A stretch of 36,956 nt of DNA, from the NCBI GenBank assembly GCA_003598085.1, contig QZKU01000017.1:1-36956 (forward strand), given 5' to 3'. A program made the translations under genes and the position numbers. The DNA comes from Candidatus Abyssobacteria bacterium SURF_5. Lineage in GTDB: Bacteria; Abyssobacteria; SURF-5. Below, in pieces: positions 31,563 through 36,956 of this stretch. Under the pieces are notes generated by a model, which saw nothing but the letters and a program-made list of their open reading frames with translations, was not told the DNA's origin and did no database searches. Numbering within the stretch: position 1 is the first letter of the stretch; each line of letters begins with the position of its first letter.

Positions 31563-32919
31563 TCGCCGATCCCTCCTGTTCAACCTGATTCACCGTGCAA
31601 GCGAGCGAGCCGCGGTGCAGTTTTACCCGAACGTGATCGCCCCCGCTCACCTCGGAACTATCGCGGATTATGGTTTTGTCCGGCTCGCGATACGCGATGC
31701 TATAGCCTCTTCCCAGAACAGCAAGCGGACTGAGCGAATCCAGCTTTGCGGCCAGGCCCCCAAGCTCGGCTTCACGCGAAGCCAGAGCGCGCTGCAGTCT
31801 CTCCGCCAGCATGCGCCCATCCGCGTGCAGCCGCTGACCAAGAAATGAGAACGCGCGTTCCGGACGCGCCGCAAGCAGCCGATTCCGCAGATTTACCGAC
31901 CTGGTCTCCAGATTCTCCAGGAACCGATCCTGCAATTCCTGCGTGCGCTCGCGGATGTCATCAAGCTGTTGTTCATATTGAACAAGCATATCGGACGGGC
32001 GGCGAAAAGCATACGCGGAAACCGCCGATTTCAGGCGGTGCCCCAGATTATCCAGAGAGGTGGAAACCGAGCGCGCGAGCGCCTGCCGAAGCCGCGCCAC
32101 ATCGGCGGCCACAGCCTCCCGCTCTTGCACAACCAGTTCCGCCGCCGCACTCGGCGTCGGCGCGCGCAGGTCGGCGACAAAATCCGAAATCGTGAAATCG
32201 ATCTCGTGTCCTACCGCGGATACCACAGGAGTCTTGCACGCGAAAAGAGCGCGAGCAACGACTTCTTCGTTAAACGCCCAGAGGTCCTCCAGCGACCCGC
32301 CCCCGCGCCCGACGATAATTACGTCGATATTCCCCAGGGCGTCCAGCACCCTTATGCCCTCGGCGATTTGCTCGGCTGCGCCCTCACCCTGGACCAACGA
32401 AGGATACAGCACCACCTCGACGGTCGAAAATCGCCGGTCGAGTACATGGAGAATATCCCGGATCGCGGCCCCCGTGGGCGACGTCACTACCCCTATTCGC
32501 TGCGGGAACAATGGAAGCGACCTTTTATGCTCGGCGGCGAAAAGACCTTCCTGGTCCAGCTTTCTTTTCAACTGCTCGAACGCAAGCTGTAGAGCGCCAT
32601 AACCGACCGGCTCGGCCCGCTCAACAATAAACTGATAGTTTCCCCGCTTCTCGTAGACACTGATTCTGCCGAAAACATTTACCTGAAGGCCATCCTGCAG
32701 TTTGAACTTCAGACGATCGGCATCACTGCGAAAAAAAACAATACTCAGTTGGCTGTGATTGTCTTTGAGCGTGCAATAAATATGGCCGGAAGCCTGTCTC
32801 CTGCAGTTCGATATCTCGCCACATACCCAGATGCGCCCGAAAAACTCCTCCAGGATGGTTTTGATGTTCCTGGTGAGTTCGGAGACGGAGAAAATATGAT
32901 CGGGAGCATAAACGTTCAT
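31555..32919 (-). CDS. xseA: Exodeoxyribonuclease VII large subunit
   Basis: A 454-residue catalytic subunit that degrades single-stranded DNA to oligonucleotides. The N-terminal OB domain (FSVSELTRNIKTILEE, VCGEISNCRRQASGHIYCTL) binds ssDNA. The catalytic core shows VVTSPTGAAIRDILHVLDRR (about 143-162), IIVGRGGGSLEDLWAFNEE (about 200-218) and AVGHEIDFTISDFVADLRAPTPSAAAE. A long coiled coil follows, then the C-terminal LGRGYSI segment. The Shine-Dalgarno is weak. An extended -10 promoter with perfect TATAAT lies just upstream, so this gene opens the operon. Confidence 0.96.
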   Translation of the reverse strand: MNVYAPDHIFSVSELTRNIKTILEEFFGRIWVCGEISNCRRQASGHIYCTLKDNHSQLSIVFFRSDADRLKFKLQDGLQVNVFGRISVYEKRGNYQFIVERAEPVGYGALQLAFEQLKRKLDQEGLFAAEHKRSLPLFPQRIGVVTSPTGAAIRDILHVLDRRFSTVEVVLYPSLVQGEGAAEQIAEGIRVLDALGNIDVIIVGRGGGSLEDLWAFNEEVVARALFACKTPVVSAVGHEIDFTISDFVADLRAPTPSAAAELVVQEREAVAADVARLRQALARSVSTSLDNLGHRLKSAVSAYAFRRPSDMLVQYEQQLDDIRERTQELQDRFLENLETRSVNLRNRLLAARPERAFSFLGQRLHADGRMLAERLQRALASREAELGGLAAKLDSLSPLAVLGRGYSIAYREPDKTIIRDSSEVSGGDHVRVKLHRGSLACTVNQVEQEGSANG

Positions 32920-32954
32920 GTCAGCAGTTCCGGAACTTCTTGATTTAACACTAA

Positions 32955-32983
32955 ATTATAACAAATAGCCACATCTTTCACAA
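32955..32983 (-). promoter_or_regulatory. Promoter for xseA-xseB-ispA-dxs
   Basis: Minus-strand TTGTGA (32983-32978) and perfect TATAAT (32960-32955) are 17 bases apart, with TG one base before the -10. The predicted start near 32948 leaves a leader of about 29 bases. Confidence 0.68.
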
Positions 32984-33036
32984 GGTTTTCGTTAAAACGG
33001 TTCTGCCTCCGCCCTACATCGGCATCTCCGTGTAGC

Positions 33037-33053
33037 GCAGGCATTTTGCCTGC
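33037..33053. repeat. Short inverted repeat, copy 1
   Basis: GCAGGC-ATTTT-GCCTGC, a perfect 6-bp stem preceded by TGTAGC. It resembles the second element at 33183-33197 and common GCAGGC/GCCTGC intergenic hairpins. Confidence 0.5.
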
Positions 33054-33182
33054 AAGGGGAGATGCTGCAAAGATGCACAAGAAGTGGTAGTAGTCTACGC
33101 CTAGGGCCAAATTTGAGAAGGAGAAAAATGATGCCTTAGACCTTCATCCCGTTGGCTGAATCCAGAAGAAGGAATGGTGGCG

Positions 33183-33197
33183 CAGGCTTCCAGCCTG
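33183..33197. repeat. Short inverted repeat, copy 2
   Basis: CAGGC-TTCCA-GCCTG preceded by GGTGGCG. Same CAGGC/GCCTG arms and five-base loop as the element 146 bp to the left, suggesting a small dispersed repeat family. Confidence 0.5.
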
Positions 33198-33359
33198 TGC
33201 TTTGGCCGGTCAACTGCCAAAAGTCCCCCCCTTGCCACATTCAATCTGAAGTTGGATATAATACACAAGCGTCAGTAAGTCTTACGGGCTTCCGCGCCCG
33301 GATTTCGGATGTTCCTCCAGCGGCGAAAGAATCGGGTTGGGAATCCTTTTTCTGAAATG

Positions 33360-33776
33360 TTACAACCGGTCTTCCGGAGGCGGACCTCCTCTCGTGCCGC
33401 GACCGCCCCAGCCGCCCCAGGCGGCAAAAACGATAATGAAAAAAATTATGATACCACCAATGATGATCCACCACCACCAGTAGTACCCGACTCTTTCCTG
33501 TTGATTCGCCGGTTCCTGGGGTTGTTCCACCTCTTCACCGGGGTATACTTGCTGGCCCTCTTCCTGTACCAGAAGCGGCTCAACTATTCCCGCCGGGTCC
33601 GGCTCAAAAATAAGAAATCGGCTCTGCGGTTCGGACCAGTAGCGCGGTGCATCAATATGAGAGGAATTCGCCGGAACCTGTTCCGGCGCTATCGCCTCTT
33701 TTCCCATGTCCATTTGTAGCAAAATAATGGGAAATAGCGCAAAAAGAAAGAGCGTTATCACTATCTTCCATGTCAT
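33360..33776 (-). CDS. Small exported protein with RFLIFEPDP motif and C-terminal membrane helix
   Basis: A 138-residue protein not matching any family I recognise. The ATG is preceded by AGGAGG at good spacing. An N-terminal hydrophobic segment (about 4-21) acts as signal peptide or anchor. The middle carries EPQSRFLIFEPDP (49-61), LLVQEE (68-73) and VYPGEEV (77-83). A Trp-rich second membrane helix (YYWWWWIIIGGIIIFF, about 98-113) is followed by a Gly/Trp/Arg tail (AAWGGWGGRGTRGG). The motif block is shared with the adjacent upstream product (33846-34115). It is co-directional with that gene, 69 bp downstream, and likely co-transcribed. Function unknown. Confidence 0.65.
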   Translation of the reverse strand: MTWKIVITLFLFALFPIILLQMDMGKEAIAPEQVPANSSHIDAPRYWSEPQSRFLIFEPDPAGIVEPLLVQEEGQQVYPGEEVEQPQEPANQQERVGYYWWWWIIIGGIIIFFIIVFAAWGGWGGRGTRGGPPPEDRL

Positions 33777-33845
33777 TGCAGAACCTCCTGGTTACCTGCA
33801 TTGCTCTCGGCTGCAAGGTGACGGCATGTGGCTTCGGTTGCGCCC

Positions 33846-34115
33846 TCAGGCATATCTCCATCCATCTGATTTCTCGACCACCTCAGGCGATGCCGGATAC
33901 ACGTCCTGGCGCTGGACGAGCATGGTCGCCGCAAGTTCCTTCGGATCGGGCTCGTATATCAGAAACCGGTATTGCGGATCCGGTTGTATGCGAATGGAAA
34001 TGGCCGAATCGGGATCCGTTGCTCTTCCGGTGTCATGATCGTTTATACTGGCTTCAACCGAAACACCCGCCATGAAAAGCACGATCATTGCCGGCACGTA
34101 ATATTTCCCCTTCAT
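33846..34115 (-). CDS. Small exported protein with RFLIYEPDP motif
   Basis: An 89-residue predicted secreted protein. The ATG at 34115 follows GGAGGAAATCTC; a start at 34202 would lack a ribosome site and push the signal peptide inward. The signal peptide is about 1-22 (KGKYYVPAMIVLFMAGVSVEA). The mature part carries DPQYRFLIYEPDP (46-58), MLVQ (65-68) and VYPASPEV (72-79), colinear with the product of 33360-33776. No lipobox and no second membrane helix. The family is not recognised; a structural or envelope-associated role is only a guess. It is divergent from the secreted OB-like gene at 34295. Confidence 0.65.
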   Translation of the reverse strand: MKGKYYVPAMIVLFMAGVSVEASINDHDTGRATDPDSAISIRIQPDPQYRFLIYEPDPKELAATMLVQRQDVYPASPEVVEKSDGWRYA

Positions 34116-34294
34116 GAGATTTCCTCCTTCTGGAACTTTCCCCGTCTGCCTGGAAGCAGGGCCTGCTAAATAAAGTTTATTCATACACCATGAAAAGAGC
34201 AAATGGTTCCCTCAATAGCAGTCGTTTCATTACAGTGTCATATTTTTAAATAAGAAGCCGTGGTTACGTTTGAATGAGATAATGGAGGTAAAAC

Positions 34295-34747
34295 ATGAAG
34301 AAGGCTATTATTGCGGGGTTCGCTATAATCATCGCGCTCGCGTTCACAGCCGATGCGTCCGCCCAGCAAATGCGGCGCGGTTGCTGGGGGCGGGCCGACC
34401 GCTACAACAGGCTGTATGATCCCGATACGGTCGTCACCGTGAGTGGAACCGTGACTGACATCGATTATTTTCAGCCGTCCGCAGGAATGGCGGAGGGGGT
34501 CCACCTGTTCTTACGGCAGCCCGATGGCACGCCAACCGAAGTGCACCTCGGCCCCAGGTGGTACATAGAGAATCAGGATATCTCGATTGATGAGGGCGAT
34601 TTCGTGGAAGTGACGGGTTCTCGTATCATGTTCGAAGGAGAGCCGGTCGTTATTGCATCATCATTACGGATGGATGGACAAGTGCTCCGGCTCCGCGACC
34701 GGCAGGGCTATCCTCTCTGGGCGGGCTGGAGACGCGAAGCCAATTGA
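34295..34747 (+). CDS. Secreted OB-fold-like protein, DUF5666-like
   Basis: A 150-residue exported protein. The signal peptide is about 1-23 (KKAIIAGFAIIIALAFTADA, cleavage after ASA). The mature domain has a compact beta-barrel pattern: VVTVSGTVTDIDYF (about 47-60), HLFLRQPDGTPTEVHLGPRWY, GDFVEVTGSRI, then IASSLRMDGQVLRLRDRQGYPLW near the C-terminus. This resembles small periplasmic OB-fold proteins (DUF5666 and relatives) of unknown function. GGAGG precedes the ATG. It ends 42 bp from the convergent CMD-family gene. Confidence 0.72.
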   Translation: MKKAIIAGFAIIIALAFTADASAQQMRRGCWGRADRYNRLYDPDTVVTVSGTVTDIDYFQPSAGMAEGVHLFLRQPDGTPTEVHLGPRWYIENQDISIDEGDFVEVTGSRIMFEGEPVVIASSLRMDGQVLRLRDRQGYPLWAGWRREAN

Positions 34748-34756
34748 TTCGAGTGC

Positions 34757-34774
34757 CGCATCACAATTGATGCG
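34757..34774. terminator. Hairpin between convergent genes
   Basis: CGCATCA (34757-34763) and TGATGCG (34768-34774) form a perfect 7-bp stem around CAAT in the 42-bp gap between convergent genes. There is no T run on either side, so it is at best a weak bidirectional terminator. Confidence 0.35.
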
Positions 34775-34789
34775 ACGAAGCGGAGCAGA

Positions 34790-35362
34790 TCACACAGAAC
34801 CTGATGCGTGGAGGAGTTCAGCGTTCTTACGCTCGAATTCCTCCTCGACGTCAACCTGGAATGTTTTAAGGAATTTCGCCACCATCGACCAATAGCCGAT
34901 GCAAAGCGTCAACTCGACGAGCGCCGCGTGATCGAGAAAGGCCGAGGTTTCCGCGAATGTCTTCGGTGAGGGCTGGTGCGAGCGGAAAAGTTCATCGGTA
35001 TATAGAAGAACAGCTTTTTCTTCACCTGTAAAGCAGGCCGAATCGCCGTAATTCTTCAAGTTCTTGATCTGTTCCATGGTCACACCGGTTTGCACGGCTA
35101 TAGATACATGATGCGCCCATTCATAGCGGGCTTCATGAAGCTGGGCGATCTTGAGAATGACAAGCTCTCGAAGGCGAGGGGAAAGGTGCGGTTTCGTGAG
35201 GAGCCTGCTGCCGAGCCGAATAAATTCCCGAACCGAGACCTCACTGTGCGCCACCATGCGATGAACATTCAGTATTTCCAGATCGCTCCTCTTGATTTTC
35301 TCGAAAAAGTCGCGCACCTTCTCCGAAGAACTGTCTATATCGGCATACGGAATTCTCGCCAT
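34790..35362 (-). CDS. Carboxymuconolactone decarboxylase (CMD/AhpD-like) family protein
   Basis: A 190-residue all-helical protein of the CMD fold. The N-terminus (ARIPYADIDSSSEKVRDFFEKI) and LSPRLRELVILKIAQLHEARYEWAHHVSIAVQTGVT (about 61-96) match the family. The AhpD CxxC redox pair is replaced by E-x-x-Y-E-W-x-H-H, so peroxidase-type thiol chemistry is not expected; lyase or decarboxylase activity is possible. LVELTLCIGYWSMVAKFLKTF closes the fold. AAAAGGGAGGG precedes the ATG. It is 27 bp downstream of the old-yellow-enzyme gene and likely acts in the same small-molecule pathway. Confidence 0.85.
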   Translation of the reverse strand: MARIPYADIDSSSEKVRDFFEKIKRSDLEILNVHRMVAHSEVSVREFIRLGSRLLTKPHLSPRLRELVILKIAQLHEARYEWAHHVSIAVQTGVTMEQIKNLKNYGDSACFTGEEKAVLLYTDELFRSHQPSPKTFAETSAFLDHAALVELTLCIGYWSMVAKFLKTFQVDVEEEFERKNAELLHASGSV

Positions 35363-35389
35363 GCTTCCCTCCCTTTTAATGCCGGCGCC

Positions 35390-36478
35390 TCAGATGGCGG
35401 AGTTTACTGAACATTGGATGCCCGGTTCTTCACCGCGCATGAAACATAACAGGCAACCGGTGCATTCAGTAACGGTTTCTACATTGCCCTCGAGCGTCTT
35501 CGTGACGAGCGCAGGATCTGCGATCAGGGCCCGACCAAGTGCGACCATGTCGGCCAGCCCCTCCTCAATCGCTGCCTCAGCGTCCCTCAGATGGAGGATG
35601 CCTCCGACGCCAATAACCGGGATGGCGACCTTTTCCTTCACTTTACCCGCCAATTTCAGAAGATTGCCCTGCGCGGCCTCCTGAAGCATGCGTGGTCCGG
35701 TATCTATCCCGCCTCCCGAGACGTGAATGATATCCAACCCGCTCTCAATAAACAAGTGTATCAGTTCGAGGCTTTCCTGCAGGGAAAGCCCTCCCTCCAC
35801 ATACTCCTCCATGCTCATCCGCAGTCCGAGAACAAAATCCTTTCCCACTCTTCTCCGGGCCCCCTCAAGAATATTGCAGACTATACGGCCTCGTTTCTTC
35901 GTGCTGCCGCCGTATTCGTCCCGCCTCTTGTTCGATGCGGGCGAGAGAAACTGATTTAGCAAGAAACTATGGGCGGCATGAAATTCCACGAGGGCGGCCC
36001 CAGCCGTTTTTGCGGCTTCGGCCGAGTGGATGAATTGACCGATGATGTCCTCGATCTCGCCCACGGCGAGCTCGCGGGGAACGACTCCTGTGGCCGGCGA
36101 GGGAATCGCGGAGGGACCGACAATATCCCCGTGCGCCAGTTCCAAATCTAGGACCCGCCCCCCATGATTGAGCTGAACGGCAGGAATCGAGCCGGCATCA
36201 AGAATCTCCCGGAAAAGCCTTCGTGCGGGAGCAATATGCCGATCCTCGAACAGGCACAAACTGTGGGTGCCCAGCCTCGATTGGGGTGAGATGCCCGTCG
36301 CGCCGACTATGGATAATCCCACTCGATTCTCAGCTATTCTCTTGTGGAATCTGATAAGCCGCTCCGTCGCCTCACCACTCCCCGAGGCAAGATTCGTCTG
36401 CACCGGCGGGAACACGATCCGGTTCGGAAAAATGACCGATTTAAGCTTCAACGGCTGGAAAAGCTGTTCAAATGGCAC
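35390..36478 (-). CDS. Old yellow enzyme-type NADH:flavin oxidoreductase with C-terminal Fe-S motif
   Basis: About 362 residues from the GTG at 36478 (an in-frame TTG at 36487 is the alternative, AAGGAGG lying just upstream of both). This is the FMN TIM barrel of the 2,4-dienoyl-CoA reductase group: LFQPLKLKSVIFPNRIV at the start, LNHGGR, EFHAAHSFLLNQFLSPASN, RRDEYGGSTKKR and the phosphate-binding IPVIGVGGI and MVALGRALIADP. The C-terminus CTGCLLCFMRGEEPGIQC resembles the 4Fe-4S ligand cluster of dienoyl-CoA reductase, but the protein stops five residues later (SVNSAI), so the FAD/NAD(P) domain is missing. Electrons must come from a separate partner. It is co-transcribed with the CMD-like gene. 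Confidence 0.88.
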   Translation of the reverse strand: MPFEQLFQPLKLKSVIFPNRIVFPPVQTNLASGSGEATERLIRFHKRIAENRVGLSIVGATGISPQSRLGTHSLCLFEDRHIAPARRLFREILDAGSIPAVQLNHGGRVLDLELAHGDIVGPSAIPSPATGVVPRELAVGEIEDIIGQFIHSAEAAKTAGAALVEFHAAHSFLLNQFLSPASNKRRDEYGGSTKKRGRIVCNILEGARRRVGKDFVLGLRMSMEEYVEGGLSLQESLELIHLFIESGLDIIHVSGGGIDTGPRMLQEAAQGNLLKLAGKVKEKVAIPVIGVGGILHLRDAEAAIEEGLADMVALGRALIADPALVTKTLEGNVETVTECTGCLLCFMRGEEPGIQCSVNSAI

Positions 36479-36498
36479 TGCTGACAAATACCTCCTTC

Positions 36499-36750
36499 TC
36501 AGCAGGATTCGGAGGGGGAAGCCTCCCCCTGATTCCTCGCAGGCATCTCGCGATGCAAGATATGGCGCACTTTCTGCAGGGACTTGTTTACCATGTCGCC
36601 CGAAGATTCGGCCAATCCACAAACCGCTTCATAGGCAATCATCCCGCCCGTAAGCGCATAAACGCTTAAAGGACGTAGACTTCTCTTCGGTAAAGGGGCG
36701 GCAACTCCCAAACCGATGCCCAGCAGCACGAGCGATGCTTTGAATTTCAT
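36499..36750 (-). CDS. Small membrane protein, DUF5132-like
   Basis: An 83-residue protein. The ATG at 36750 has GGGAGGAG upstream; the frame extends to 36819 but without a ribosome site. The pattern KASLVLLGIGLGVAAPLP (3-20), SLRPLSVYALTGGMIAYEAV (23-42) and a charged helix (ESSGDMVNKSLQKVRHIL) matches small DUF5132-type proteins with an apolar hairpin followed by an amphipathic helix. Function unknown. It is first gene of a likely operon with the old-yellow-enzyme and CMD-like genes. Confidence 0.65.
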   Translation of the reverse strand: MKFKASLVLLGIGLGVAAPLPKRSLRPLSVYALTGGMIAYEAVCGLAESSGDMVNKSLQKVRHILHREMPARNQGEASPSESC

Positions 36751-36790
36751 TGAATAACTCCTCCCGTTTCTCCGCAAAAAAGCGAACTTT

Positions 36791-36819
36791 ATTGTACCAC
36801 CGGAGGAAAAAGAACGCAA
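36791..36819 (-). promoter_or_regulatory. Promoter for the DUF5132-like/OYE/CMD operon
   Basis: Minus-strand TTGCGT (36819-36814) and TACAAT (36796-36791) are 17 bases apart, with TG-G before the -10 (extended -10). The leader is about 35 bases. The remaining 137 bases to the window end hold no gene I can support. Confidence 0.55.
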
Positions 36820-36956
36820 TTACTATTTCGTTCATCCAAAACGGAACTGGCCTCCCTCGGTCAGCGATTCCGCAAACCGGGTGGGGAATTCCCACATAAG
36901 TTCTTGAGTTGCCTTAAGTAATCCCACCAGCAGATTTCTTGAGCAAAGTCGCGATC

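Larger units (their letters stand above)
32920..33359. other. 440-bp gene-free intergenic region
   Basis: It holds the xseA promoter and two short related inverted repeats (33037-33053 and 33183-33197). No open frame in it has a credible start, ribosome site and family. Between about 33060 and 33170, and from 33200 to 33359, I see nothing identifiable. Confidence 0.6.

Noticed and set aside
36861-36956. 31-codon open frame on the minus strand running off the right edge
   Set aside because: No family resemblance can be judged from so short a piece, and other frames in the same stretch are about equally plausible.

Overview
This window is a gene-dense stretch (visually GC-rich, 37 probable protein genes) of a bacterial chromosome. 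Lipobox and signal-peptide proteins suggest a Gram-negative-type envelope. The metabolism looks anaerobic: a siroheme/ferredoxin-type Fe-S protein, an NfnAB-type ferredoxin:NAD(P) transhydrogenase, molybdenum cofactor genes and an old-yellow-enzyme with an Fe-S motif. A Desulfobacterota-like organism or an uncultured candidate phylum would fit, but no rRNA or other decisive marker is present, so the lineage is a guess. I saw no tRNA, rRNA, CRISPR array, transposase or prophage.

Layout. 1-901: an AsrC-like Fe-S protein behind a CRP/FNR-family palindrome and a TATAAT box almost touching the start codon. 938-6753 (minus): a tight seven-gene operon, def-recR-xer-ABC ATPase-B12/radical SAM-PHP-GNAT, mostly housekeeping at the front and accessory enzymes behind. 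6938-8438 (plus): a lipoprotein and a small-molecule O-methyltransferase. 8513-11660 (minus): a eukaryote-like UAP1 uridylyltransferase, a HEAT-repeat protein and a multi-pass membrane protein. 11838-12308: a GreA/GreB factor.

12540-18988 (plus): molybdenum cofactor genes moeA, mobB, mobA and moaA with an NfnAB-like pair inserted between mobB and mobA, followed by 5-formyl-THF cyclo-ligase. 19108-20097: a PhaR-type regulator and a phasin-like protein that share a C-terminal module, ended by a strong intrinsic terminator. 20211-21374 (minus): an ArsA/Get3-type ATPase with an Hsp20-like tail.

21645-24880 (minus): two large GT-C-type membrane proteins under a near-consensus promoter that overlaps the end of mfd. 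25024-28371: mfd. 28478-32919 (minus): xseA-xseB-ispA-dxs, supplying exonuclease VII and the start of isoprenoid synthesis. 32920-33359 is a 440-bp gene-free stretch with a promoter and two related short inverted repeats.

33360-36750 is the accessory end. It holds two small exported proteins sharing an unrecognised RFLI(F/Y)EPDP motif, a secreted OB-like protein, and a three-gene minus-strand operon (DUF5132-like membrane protein, Fe-S-motif old yellow enzyme, carboxymuconolactone-decarboxylase-like protein).

Most of the window is ordinary core metabolism. The best candidates for something undescribed are the RFLI(F/Y)EPDP pair, the PhaR/phasin pair with its shared tail, and the small putatively leaderless AsrC-like gene with its class II-spaced palindrome. 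None is demonstrated to be a new system from sequence alone.
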